NCBI GenBank assembly: GCA_914767715.1
Contig: OU612070.1
Location: 17,255,501-17,319,500 of the forward strand
Length of the DNA stretch: 64,000 nucleotides
From: Membranipora membranacea
Lineage: Eukaryota; Bryozoa; Gymnolaemata; Cheilostomatida; Membraniporidae
Reading direction: 5' to 3'
Part shown: piece after piece, positions 34,861 to 46,624 of the stretch
Numbering within the stretch: position 1 is the stretch's first letter
Layout: the number at the start of each line of letters is the position of its first letter
The notes under the pieces: model-generated
Databases searched by the model: none
Seen by the model: the letters and a program-made list of their open reading frames with translations, nothing else
What the model was told of the DNA's origin: nothing
Made by a program: the position numbers and the translations under genes

Positions 34861-37800
34861 ATGGCACAGCATATACGAAACATAAAAGCGTGGTCTCAGT
34901 GCCTTCAGCAGCTACAGTCTATTCAGTATCAGCCGCACAGGGTAAGATTCAATCCTACTCCCAGCATACCTGTTTGCCACATTTTCTATGTGTAGATTTC
35001 TCTCTCCTGGAATCAACTTAGTATGAACTGATGTATTCCTGCACCTATTTACACTCCCGTAAAATGTGTCCACTTAGATCCGTGTGATAAGTCTATCATT
35101 GGCCTCACGTGAAGCACACTGGTAGTCAAAATTAGCTTCTTTGGAAATTGAACTGGACTATGCGCATACCTGCATGTGACATTTATAAATGGCTAGGTTT
35201 GTTTTTCCTGTTACAGACTGTAGTTGTGTTGAAGAGGAAATGGCCCATACCACTGGTTAAGAAAGATAAACCGGTGACCACCCGCAAGTTACGTGAGAAG
35301 CACTATATATATGAGGTTGTACGCAATGAGGATAATATACCGATACCACCAATAAAATGTATTCTTACACGGCATGTTGATGGTGAGTTGACAGCTAACG
35401 ATCAGTTTATTTTTGTTTATGTGTTTTTACGCCATAACACCATTCCCAAACTCATTGTCACACAATATTGGTTTTGAAGAAGAAATGTAGTCCGTTTTCG
35501 ATCCCATATTTTCTGGGCTACCTACTTCAATTCCATGTTGTGGTTGTGATAACATGTAATCACTGCCAATTTCTAATAACTTAGGATTAAGGCATGAAGT
35601 TAATGCAGCAGCAGTATAGGCATTGATTTTATTTATATGCTTAATGATTCTGGCAGAAATAAAGCCATAGATATACTTGGCGCAAATTTAAGACGCAATC
35701 ATGAATCTTCAATCTCAACAACCATTTTAAGAAAGAAGGCATAAAACCTCTGGTCTGATCATGTCTGGATATAGCTGATAAATTATGCTAATACAGAACT
35801 TTATCATTGTTTTATTCTATATTTATATAAACATACTACTCTAACTTTCATATTACTCTTACTTTGACTAGGTATCGGAGCTGGAGGTGAGATAGTAGAG
35901 GTCGTACGTCAGAGATTCTGGAATGATTTATTCCCTTCTGGGGCTGCACTATATCCAACCGAGGATAACATAGCTGAATACCAAGATGCTTCTAGACTCC
36001 CAAAATACAAACGTACTCCATTTGCATTACAGGTATGTTCATTGTATATTAATTATTATGCTGAGACTAACCATATAATACATCAACATTTGCTATAGAT
36101 AAATGTTGACTGTCCAAATTTGCCAGTATACATATTGTGCCGATGAAAGCTGACAACAGAAACTCTTCCACCATAACAACGTGAAGGAAGTTTATGATTT
36201 CTTTCATTTACCCAATCAAATCTCAATTTGCATCTCCATTATACCAACGTGTTTGAAAGCATGCATCTAGGTATATTTCTTTGTATGTAGGATATTATTA
36301 GGTAGCTTTTCATTTACTTTATAACTTGTTCATCTATCAGAGTCAAAAAGATGCTGGTAGTCCTATTGGAAGACGTTATTCTTTTGTTGTAGACATACAG
36401 AATGCTATGGGGAATGACATTACCTATCAAATTAAACACTTCAACTCAATGGGTTCTGAATGAGTCACACGTTCTTGTAGCTCTTCGGTTAGCAGTAAGT
36501 ATAGAATCACATGTAAACAAAGCTGGAATGATGCACCGTGCCCTGAAATCAACAGAATTGAAAATGAAAGTAGAGAGTCATTATCACCAAGGAGTAACAG
36601 CTGTTACTCCTTGTTATCACAATGTCACACCTCATTTTTTACCCTGGGGTTGTATTCTGCATTGTAAGATGAGGCAGCTCCAAATTCAGGCAAGATTGGC
36701 GTAGCTGGCATTCATAGATCTGAGTGACAGGAAATAACTTGGCTTTAGCTGGCTTTAACAAACTATGATAATGCTATTGTTGGGTTTATTATTATTTGTT
36801 ACGTCACAACATAGTTGTTGTAGGGCCACTTGACTTGGTGCACAGTACAGACTAAACCTCTTTTGTCTTTGTCTTCCACCTTCATCCAATTTTCCATATC
36901 AAAGACTTGATATTTCTCACTTTTTTCTGAAATTTTTTTATTTCATTTATAGGTCTTCTGGTATTGCGGTGTTATTGGGATTTTTATTGTCGTCAGTTAT
37001 GATCTTATTTTTTGTATACTTGTCTTCAGGGAGTTCATGTGGATGATATTCAATCTATAGCTTTACCAGAAGAACCAATTACTAACTCACATGATGAACA
37101 ACTACCTTTCTATGTCAAAGTCAAGGTATGTTATTCTTAAGATTCTACATAAGTGGAATCCAGATAAAATTATGGCCACTTAAGGGTCATACAGCGGTAG
37201 ATTAGCATTCTGCGCATGCTCAGCTCTGGGCATGAGCTGATCTCTGCAAAATTGAGTCTCGGAATTCCGAAGCCATCTGATTGACTACCTGCTCTGGTGA
37301 CATACTCCCCAAAGCGTGCGGATTTGTTATTAATAGTTATCCTCTCTTGTCATTATTAGCTGATTTTGATTGACAGTTTATGCAGGGGATATCCCATTTC
37401 CCCTTTCCAAAGTTGCAATCAGAACCCAAACTAAACTCATTGTTTTTGCACATGCGCAAATTCAAGTCACGCATGATGCATACTTAGCCTTACGACACCT
37501 GCTTTGTGGTAATGATAGCCTAGTTTATCAGTGATCTACATGCCCAGTCAGATCACGAGAGTCAGTATGGTAGATTAGAGATTTAAGTGACACATTGACC
37601 AGGCTGGTGAACGACAAAAAAGCTACATTATTAAGTATCCCTGAAGTTTCTCAACAAGGAGAGTTTGTCACCAGAACTATCATATGGCCATACATCTTGA
37701 TTCTTGATATCTGGTCAATTTACTGCTCGACTTGTTTTGAGTTGTCCAGGTCCGTTTAGAGGGAGGATAACTCATGTGGTAATTGATGGAGGTGATACTT

Positions 37801-38057
37801 GATCTCAGTCTGCATTATTCGGGAAAAGTCATAGTGTGAAATTCTAAACATTGTATTTGCAGGTGAATGATATCGATGAGGCGGAGGTTACATGTTACCT
37901 ACACCCATTCTCATTAGATCAAAATATGCAGGCTAAGATGCCTTCTCCTCCTGAGATAGAAATATTCAGTGACTCAAAACTAGTAAATGAAGAACTTAAT
38001 GAGAGAGGAATGTATCATGGTAATGCAGAACTTCTCGAACAGGAAGATAAAAGATAG
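34861..38057 (+). CDS. MRPL9: Mitochondrial large-subunit ribosomal protein bL9m
   Basis: Six exons: 34861-34941, 35217-35382, 35872-36032, 36393-36494, 37030-37125, 37863-38057. All introns are GT-AG and the phases agree, giving 266 aa (human MRPL9 is 267). The short first exon MAQHIRNIKAWSQ... is basic and amphipathic, as expected of a mitochondrial presequence. Exon 2 has VVLKRKWPIPLVKK, then HYIYEVV and CILTRHVDG. Exon 3 begins IGAGGEIVEVVRQRFWNDLFPSGAALYPT, the bL9 fold signature (GxGxxVxVxxxxxxNxLxPxGxAxxxT). Exons 4 and 5 carry the C-terminal domain ending ALPEEPITN and FYVKVKVN, as in animal bL9m. The protein binds 23S-type rRNA near the L1 stalk (family knowledge). The tail after LHPFSL is acidic. 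A possible AATAAA signal lies at 38145. Exon 1 is the least certain exon, being chosen by phase and ATG. Confidence 0.93.
36588..36613. repeat. Perfect 26-bp palindrome in a bL9m intron
   Basis: CAAGGAGTAACAG is followed by its exact reverse complement. The CAAGGAGTAA arm equals that of the XRN2-intron hairpin at 11410. It lies in the intron between exons 36393-36494 and 37030-37125. Confidence 0.9.
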
Positions 38058-38144
38058 GAATAGTATGTCTTTGGATATGTAATATTGATCGCCCCTTGCT
38101 AGATTATTGATATTGCAAAATGGCAGGTGAGAATTAGCAGTACG

Positions 38145-38150
38145 AATAAA
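38145..38150 (+). terminator. Possible bL9m polyadenylation signal
   Basis: AATAAA lies 88 bp after the bL9m stop codon. Position fits a short 3' UTR; no downstream GU-rich element was assessed. Confidence 0.4.
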
Positions 38151-38766
38151 CCGGAGGATTTAGAATTCCGATCGTTGAGATTTGAAGTTTTAATGTTGAA
38201 GTTTTGACTTGATGATTTGACTTGATGATCATTGTGCTTTGGCACATTCATGTAAGTGACTCTTCTCTCATGTTTATTTTTGCGAGTGATGAGATTTCAG
38301 TTTAACAAATAGGTCCAATGATTATCTCTGATGTTTGGTTATGTTGTAATTATCCTCTCAGCATCAGCTTTGTAAAGATAATTAGAAACCTTTTCAACAG
38401 TGATGATTCTTCATCTCTCCCATGCCCCATGCTAGTACAAACTTATGCATGCATCTGTAGTCCAACTGAAAACAAATTAAAAGTGAAATTTAAAGCCAAT
38501 CCATATCTCTTTTCCGAACTGTCTGATAACCCAAATGATCTGATATATGGCAGCATAAGCATGACACAAAAAAACACGTAATAGACTCATAAACACAATA
38601 TGATAACAGTACAATGGAAACAAGCCTTTTTGGCCTTGCGCCTCGACATTGTCAAAGGTATTGCGCATGTGGGCCTCATCACCGCACTCATATTGTTTAG
38701 TTTCCTAAATCGTAACTCTTTTGATGAAAAAGAAACAATAAAAAAGTAGCTAAATAGTTGCGGCAG

Positions 38767-41700
38767 TTAGATCTGATTTGATATGAGATACTTACACAGA
38801 GCTGTCAATGTTATAGCCCAGCACATTTGGGTTGTGGAGGCCGATGACTCTGTAGGTTTGGGTGTCCTATTGGTGACTATAAGCCTTGTAGTCTGTGGTT
38901 TACGAGTTATGGCAGGTATCGTTTGTTTCGTTCCGACAGTTCCAGCCTTAAATTGTGTTGTGTGCTGAGTTCTGACAGTTCTTACAGTGTATCTTTGTTC
39001 TTCAGTGAATGGAGGTGCTGTAAGGAAACAGAGTGTGATAATTTCAATTCTCAACTCTGTTTGGTTCATCCGTGAAAATAGATGCTGTCAATACAAAACC
39101 CTCAAACTGCAGGTGGACCACGGAAAGTGCCCAAACTCTGTGTGCCACCAGCAGTTCTTCTAATTTGGTATAAACATTTTCAAGAATTTTCACCAGTGCC
39201 CTTCAAGACAGGGTCAGCTACTGACGAATGCTTATGAAATTCTAATTAAGTCTTGTCTTCAGTTAATGGAATGTTGAACTCAGATACAGGTTATATAAAG
39301 TCATATTGCTCTTTCTGTGAAAAAAATAGCACAATAGAACACAAATTTTGCATGTGAGTGGATTGCAAGTCTTTTACAGTACATTTGGAACTTGTTATTT
39401 AAAGCCATTATAGAGAATAAATTCAGATTATATTACGAGGGGAATGTGTGGTAGCTCGTGTGGTTGTTGTAGTTGTTGGTTGTAGAGTCTGACCAGGTAA
39501 CCAGCGATGTATCGGCAGCACCTCTCTGTAGCTCTCACTGCTAAACAATCTATTGCTGCCACATCTGAAATCAATTTCTACTCCAAGATATTCAAAAGAT
39601 TCCATCTGATCCCATTCACCTTCTGTAAAACCAGGAAACTACTTACGAATGAGTGAAATTTGGAGTTGTCAGATCAAGTAAAAGGTGAGGGCAACTCTTT
39701 CAACTTTGGAATAATCGAACAAGACCATCTTATCCCTTTTCCTAGTGAATGATATTACATTTGTTAATTGAAAAAATACTGCTACAGTCTGCCATTATCT
39801 GACAGTCTTCTATGGATCATAATATGAGTCAAAATTTGCGAATACACAGAGCTAAGGTTGAAGCCGATAGCTAAATGATATCTTCTATCGATTAGTCTTA
39901 GCATAACGTACCTTCAGATGGGTCTTCTGGTATCCATTTCAGAGATGCTGCCTGCTCACATGTGATATATGAAGAATTTATTGCCTTGATACTCGTTAAC
40001 GGGAGAAACTGAATTCGAAATAAGAAATTACATATTAATTGTGCTAATATATATAACATATTAGCACTTTAATATCTGTATGTTTTTGATTTTGCCTCAC
40101 TCCGATTGGGTGTACAGTGTACACTTTTGGAATATGAATCTCCCCTGGGATTGAGAGGGATACCTAAATATCTCAAAAAACTCATGAGTAAGCTGTGATG
40201 AAAAGTCATTCTAAAAGCTTGATCTAATATTTTTGCGGCTTAGATTTCACCCATCACATAACATGGTACTGGTGTGTTTTCACAATTTCAGGTATAAATA
40301 TCATACTGGTAATCTGTTACCCTGAAAACTGTTGGATGAATCTTCTGAATTTTCTCTTCAGCATAAAAGTTTTTCCAAATAGTGTTGTTTATATGTCTAA
40401 ATCTCCTGAAATGCAGTCCATCTACAAACAACATTTTAATATCATTAAACCAGCTATCTACCTCCACTCACTCAAAACCAAGATAGTGATCAGTTGCAAA
40501 TGGAATATGACTAAATGATTGTCTGTACGGGTGGATGTATCGTTAACCTCAGATTGCTCAAATTTAAATGACTTAAAACTTATTGGTCAACGTCAGACTG
40601 ACGCTGTGCACCAACTGGTATCCATGACAATCCTCTACAATCGTATTCCATGACAATCCTCTACAGTCTGCAGCTGATTATGCGGCAAGCTGGTGTGAAG
40701 AAAATTCAATGCTGTTAAACGTCACTAAGTCACAATCACTGACTCTAACCCTTCAAAAGAACATCATCTGTGATCCTATCAAGATAAATGACATGCCCAT
40801 CTCACAAAATTCATCAGTCAAACTTTTAGGGGTTCGCTTTGACAATCATATGAGATTCAGTGCTCATGTTGACTCTGTAATAAGTAAGTTAAGGCCAGCT
40901 GTGCATGCCATTATTCGGCTCAGGAAAGTTGGGGTCTCCACGTCTATAGTCTGGTCACATTTTATAGATCAAGAATTCTGTCAGTGATCTCGTATGCAGC
41001 ACCAAGTTGGTTCCCATACTTATCAAAAGGGGACAAGGAGATTCTTGAAAGACTACAGAAGTTATGTCTCAGGGTTAGAACATTATGACGAGCGTCTCGC
41101 CGCATTAAATCCAACAGAACTAAGTGTTTATCTGAACATATGCTGCCTAAAGTATGTCAATAATGTGAGAAAGAACACCAGCCATCCACATCACCATCAT
41201 CTACATCACCTAGCAACAAATGACAGGCACCATCATAAAACCACGACCCTCCCTAAATCCAATACTGCTCTTTGCAGAAACAGCCTTTTTTATAAATACT
41301 CATAAATATGTCAATACCTTCTTAATGCTTCTTTTATTTTTTGTTTCCACATGGTCTTATTTGCTTCATGCATCGATCGGTGGTTAATAAAGTTCATAAT
41401 ATATATCAATTTTCTCCACCTAACATTTTACTAATGTGTTACAAGTCTAGGAGAGAGTTTATGAGATCAAAGATACTTCGGTAATCTTTGTTTTTAGAAT
41501 ACTCCTTATATTGCGTGTATAGGGTTGGTTATCACAACAGATACTTACTTAGTAGATAAGGGTAGTTGTGGATATCGCTCCCATTGATCTGCACGCCATT
41601 CCTCTCTAGATGTCTCATCACCAACTGAGAATTTTCGAACGAGAAGCACTCCTGAGCTCCGAACACTCCAGCTAACTCTCTTAGTCTGCTCAATACATAC

Positions 41701-44557
41701 AATCATGATTGTAGGCTCAACTGTAGATCAACTTGTTGCCTTGTCAGTTATAGAAAAATAATCATTTGAGGCACATAGTACACTAGGCGCCTCAATACCC
41801 AACTTTTGCAATATCCCTCTGCCACCACTGCTGGAACAAATTTGTTCTACTAGTACACAGCTGTAGAAGTTTTCTTTATCATGGACAGTACAACAAACTT
41901 TCAATATTTCCTATCAACGCCACCAAATATTTATTAGAACAAGTTTACACCCCATTACTGATAAGCCACAGTAGTGGGGGAGCAATTCCGTACTCGATAA
42001 AACTTGACCGATAAATATTAATTCATGCAGCTTGTAGCACAAACGGAAACACTGAGTACAACTAGTCCCAGTTTGATTCACTTTGTCTGCATTCGGGTTT
42101 GCTCCCCTTCCACCTATGAGCCGCTGATAGGGGGGGGGGGGGAGGGTAGAGAATCAATTATATCCATACTTATGTCTTCCTGTGGCGCATCGGATCAACC
42201 CGGAGAAGAATTCCAAATGTAGGAAAACTGGACCAAACTTGGTCTAGAGTACTACTTGCTCACATGTATCCATATTTGAACTCTATGGAGGAGAGGAGAT
42301 AAGTCTGTAGCTCTTCTGTCGTGGCAGAGCAAAGAATATTACCAAACATCTCCAGTTCCTCATAGTCTTGTAGAAGGGTCAGATCTGCGCTGAATGCTGT
42401 CTTCCAGAATGTATACAAGTCGTTAAGCTAAAATGAATCAAAGCATTTGCCGTTACACGGGTGAAAACATGGATAAAACAAAAAATAAAATAAAATTTTA
42501 TATTAGCGCATTTATCAAATTAGGACTTCATAATATTACAAGAGCTCTAAGTGGAGGAAATTAAATACTTACCCAAAACAACAACTTGTACCACTGCTCA
42601 CCTGGTGCTGTGAATAGTCTCTCAGGTTAGTGTCAGCATAAATATTCAGCATGTCAAAATAGAGAAATGAACCCTGCAATATAAATCTTCTCAGGATCGA
42701 AGTGATCCCGAAATGTTTGAGCAGCGCCCAAAGAACAACTCCTTTATTACTAAGCGTCTCCTTCAGAACTTGACTATCTGTAAAGTTACGCCCTTTCCAT
42801 GCCTAAAAGGGGAAAGAATGTCAATATTACCCACATTTTTCTCAATCAGGTGTAAAAGGGAATGTTAAATTATAAGATATTTTCATTGCTTCAGTGCTTC
42901 AGTGCGTCATTGCTCCATTGCAATCTACAGACATTTTTCAGACATTATTTTACTGGTAACTGGTCATTTTTGTGCCATGTTTTGTGCTCCTGAAACTGTT
43001 ACAATCATGCAAAACATATAACATCTCATGAAGATGGGCTCGAACACGATAGATCCAATTTTTAATACCAAAGTGAGCTCTTATCTGGAAATAATCACAA
43101 TTAATGGAGTAAGAGTATTTTCGCTCTGTGAAAAAATACTGTACCCTTGTTTTAGTTTTATTAGAGAGTAAATCAACAACCTAGCTCAAAATCTTTGATT
43201 TCGTCAACGGAATAAGAATTACCATGAGCAAACTATCAAATTTCAAGGATCTCATGCATAGGGGGTGTAGCGGTACTCCGCCACACACACTTAGCATCAA
43301 AACATTTCTACATGGTCTATTTAGTATTGCATCGTCTTCACCTTTCTTCTGGACACTTTCGGTAATCTAAAATGGTTGGTGATACATTCAACATACCCAA
43401 TAAAGCTTTCTCGCCCAAGCTTCAGCTTGTTCAGCTGTCCAGTCTATTTCAAAGAAGTGATTCACACAACTGATGTCATCGCTTGTAACTGGCTCCACAA
43501 AAAGGTCCCCCAATCGTAGTACCCTTGCTTCAATGTGTTGAGGTCGCAGGAAGCGTAATTCGTACTGACCAAGATCGGGGCGCAAACAAGCAGTATATCT
43601 GATGGCATGCGTTCCATATTCGATGAAGAGTTCTCGACAATCACAATCAATAAGCGTTCGAATTTCGGGCTGCGCTATGAAGGAATCAAAAGAGTAAAAA
43701 AGTAATCTTCATTCTAACAATCTTTCGTTTTGCATGGTCACTCTTCTAGTCCAGCAGTAGCGTATCAGGGGAAATTTATTCACTGCTCAACAAAATGTTA
43801 AGAATGAGACCTTTATTTTTGCACCTGTTAATTCCTTCTTACTATTCTTAGTGGCCTATTCTATTTACTATATTAAAGACTACCCAAAGACCATTGCATC
43901 TTATAGTCAGACAGTTAGTGCAATACAAGAAACAAGCACTAGCGGGAGACTGTGGCATCATAATGCAGAGAATGGGAGTTACCTTCCCTTATGGAGGCTC
44001 TTTTCCACCATCAATAATTCATGCTAAGTAGAGCAATAAACTTTTTTCCCATCCCAATCTGACAAAACTTTATCATGAATAACTGCCTGCATTGGTCTTT
44101 GGATAGTCTTTAAATTTTGTGCGTCAGTAACATCTTAGAGTAACAAATCTATTAGTACTCTGTGTGAGGTATGTTACTGTGACAGACTTCTTATTTTCTC
44201 AATTGCCAGAGCTGTGTTCCTAAGTGCTGCACCGCAAAGTACGCTAATAGTTTTTTTTTGTCAAATTTGCTAGCTAATTTTTGTGGCACACTACTTTTTT
44301 GAATTTTTTCCTTTCATTCATTTAAAACTACTCCATTATAAACCCCATGGCTTCTGCGAGAGTTTTAATAAATTCTTATCTTCTTATGTGAACATAAACT
44401 GCCCTGTCAGTCTGCCGCAATAAAACTTACCAAATTCTTGTGGATGTACATAATGAACACTCGATAGATATGTATATAGTGTCAGACCGGTCACTGGAAG
44501 GGATTGAAAGTTTATCATATTTCTGGTTGGACACTTTTTCATGAAATCCAATTGATG
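38767..44557 (-). CDS. Unrecognised multi-exon protein with Thr-rich C-terminus (partial model)
   Basis: Exons supported by splice sites and phase: 44431-44557, 43397-43674, 42602-42802, 42264-42427, 41549-41685, then 39912-40008, 39437-39622 and 38767-39017. The first five join continuously: HQLDFMKKCPTRN, PEIRTLIDCDCRELF, DWTAEQAEAWARK, AWKGRNFTDSQVLKE, LNDLYTFWKTAFSADL, LEMFGNILCSATTEELQTYL, FSFENSQLVMRHLERNG. The last three also join, with DQMESFEYLGVEIDF, a Thr-rich stretch (TTTTTTRATTHS) and a basic Thr/Pro region. Phase does not match between 41549 and 40008, so an exon is missing there, and upstream exons including the start were not found. The helical repeats with scattered cysteines, then a Thr/Pro stalk and a short hydrophobic end (MCWAITLTALC), suggest a secreted or GPI-anchored protein, faintly mesothelin/otoancorin-like. 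A GTAAGT at 38790-38795 may be a donor to another exon. Confidence 0.55.
40652..41305 (+). pseudogene. LINE reverse-transcriptase 3' fragment, frameshifted
   Basis: The frame reads DYAASWCEENSMLLNVTKSQ, then VKLLGVRFDNHMRFSAHVDSV, the typical end of a non-LTR (CR1/L2/jockey-type) reverse transcriptase: W-C-x-x-N-x-x-L-N-x-x-K and L-G-V-x-F-D. After a stop at 40985 the frame shifts to read SYAAPSWFPYLSKGDKEILE, and shifts back near 41085 to YDERLAALNPTELSVYL. With at least two frame breaks and no 5' part, this is a dead, 5'-truncated copy. It lies antisense in an intron of the minus-strand gene at 38.8-44.6 kb. Confidence 0.8.
42058..42249. mobile_element. Small inverted-end repeat, family D copy 1
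   Basis: It contains CAGTTTGATTCACTTTGTCTGCATTCGGG at the left and AACTGGACCAAACTTGGTCTAG at the right, with a poly-G tract (42129-42141) inside. The same CTGCATTYGGGTTTG and CTGGACCAAACTTGG blocks occur at 62825-62945. It overlaps the intron edge next to exon 42264-42427. Confidence 0.5.
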
Positions 44558-44576
44558 CTGAAAATGTATCAAGCGT

Positions 44577-44680
44577 TATTCAATCCAACAAACACAGCGA
44601 CCAACACAACAACCAACACAACAACCAACACACACAGCAACATACACAACAAATAACACAACAACAAACACAACATGAGC
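44577..44680. repeat. A/C-rich tandem repeat
   Basis: Repeated ACCAACACAACA-like units of about 12-15 bp are visible directly upstream (minus strand) of the first identified exon at 44557. Confidence 0.85.
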
Positions 44681-46599
44681 CACAAACAGACCATGAGAAA
44701 ATAATGTTACTGTAGCGCAGTCATTGACATCATTTTTCCGTCCATAAACTTTGTGTCAAACCAACGTCTCAATGAGATCAGCAGTATCTTTACTGTCTTG
44801 TAATTAACTGTGCCTACTCGACATGTATGTAGTGTTTGAGATGTACAAAGTGTTTTGAGTGTTTGAGTCTTGAGATGCATACATTATTTGAGATGTATGC
44901 ACTATGCAGTGCATTAGCTACATGTGAGATACATGTAAACTCACCATTCAGCATTCAAATAAACCAATCATATTTTCTCCCAAATGATTAGATTGGGCCT
45001 CAATCAACTCTTACGAGGTCGGGCTGTCTTGAAGCAGACAATTTATACCATTCAGTTACTCTGTACATGATTTACACCTACCATTGATCTACAACTTTAT
45101 TTTCTCTAACAGTTTGAGCTTTGAAGTGTGATTCACATGAATCCATAGGTCAATTATTTGGGTGATTACATTAATTCCACACTCTTTTTCAGTACCAAAT
45201 TACTCCCTCAATTATAAAGACTAAGCTTTCAAGCTGGAAGAGGTCTTAGAGTTATCTTATCTTTTGACGACAGAAGACAACTCTGTCCATTCTATGAAAA
45301 ATACGTGTATGTTACATCAGCAAGTTTGAAGCAAGTATGCCTCCAAAATCCATTTTATTTGTTTCCAGGAAACAGAGAAACAAATTTTTGACAAAACTTT
45401 TTAGTCAAAACAGCAAGTTAAAGGCTTTCTCATCTGTGCGAACTTGCTGGTTTTTCTTAATCAAGTGTTCTCAACTTGTAAAGATTGTATTATAGCTGAG
45501 ATGGAATATTTTTTGTATTTTTATCAAATTGATGGTGATACAAAAAAGTCTCCAACTATAGCTATAATTATCATTATTACTTCTATTAACAATAATAATA
45601 ATATCAATATGTGTTGCAATAAATAGAGTATTCAAGTATTCAATTCATTCAATTCATTCAATTCATTCAATAATGGCGACATCAAACGGATTACATATTG
45701 TCATTGAGTCAATAAAGCATTGTTTCCATTTGTTATCTCTCTTCCAGTCTTCTCCCTTCTTTACCTGGGATTCCCCTGGAATATCAGCTCAACACACTGA
45801 ATATAATAATAAAGTTATATAACTTATTCTATATCATTGACCTGATATCATTGGGACACTTATCAATAAAGCCAACATACATGAGTGCCGTACCACCAAT
45901 GAACTCCCTCTTCAAGGAGGGAAGAGGGAGTTCATTGGTACCACTGCGCGACACATAAGACTTTAGGTAGAAACCATTAGGCAAGTGGAGTCGCAACTGG
46001 CTCGTTTCAGCACCATGAAGGCACCCCTATGTGATGATGAGCTTCTCATTCCTTCACTTCTTACCCTCAGTGCATTTTTTTAATTTTCAGTAATGTGACC
46101 TAATAGTATGTTTTCGCTGTTGCACCTGTCCCACTGCATCAATGGCCCAAACTTCATCTCATTGAGCATTGCACACCTCATTCATAAGTCAGTTAGCTGA
46201 CTTGATTGCGCTTCAGCCAGTGGGCTGACTGTAACTTCCTGTCTTGCTCTGCCTTCCTTTCATGTCTATATTTTGATCTTGGTCAGGTTCACTTTGAGTA
46301 ATCCCTTTTAAGAAGGTGTAATCACTTCTCAGCCTACTATCTTGAGTAAACCCCCATTTTTCCTTGTTCAGGTAAGCCAATGAAGGGAGTTCATTGGGTA
46401 AGCGCTACATCGAGTTGTTCAATATTAGGTAACGCCATTTTATGAGGCAGGTATATCAGTAGCGATAGGCACAAGGAAATACAAACTGAAAATGAACTGG
46501 TCCAAAGGTTTATCATTCGTCACTTAAGGCTGAACGGTATCAAACTACCCTGGGCAATTCAACGATCTCTACAGATTTGCATTACAAGAAACTCAAGAA
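44681..46599. other. Intergenic, no gene seen
   Basis: Contains a hairpin at 45896-45938, a TTCAATTCA-type short tandem near 45638-45670, and no supportable open frame. Confidence 0.5.
45896..45938. repeat. Hairpin with CCAATGAACTCCCTCTTC arms
   Basis: The 18-bp arm and its reverse complement are separated by 7 bp. A further half-site GGGAGTTCATTGGG appears at 46385-46398. Confidence 0.85.
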
Positions 46600-46624
46600 A
46601 TGGATATCAAAACTTTAATGCTTG
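46600..46624 (+). pseudogene. Orphan first exon resembling the secreted protein gene at 54561
   Basis: ATG plus eight codons reads MDIKTLML and ends at a GTAAAT donor after one base of the next codon. The gene at 54561 has the same 25-nt length, same phase, same donor start and the start MDIRTLLL; 17 or so of 25 bases match. I could not find matching later exons before 54 kb, so it may be a relic of a tandem duplicate, an unrelated gene's start, or chance. Confidence 0.35.

Noticed and set aside
40146-40208. Candidate exon (minus strand) between 41549 and 40008 reading IPLNPRGDSYSKSVHC
   Set aside because: It has plausible splice sites and joins the upstream exon in phase, but its end phase does not fit the next exon.
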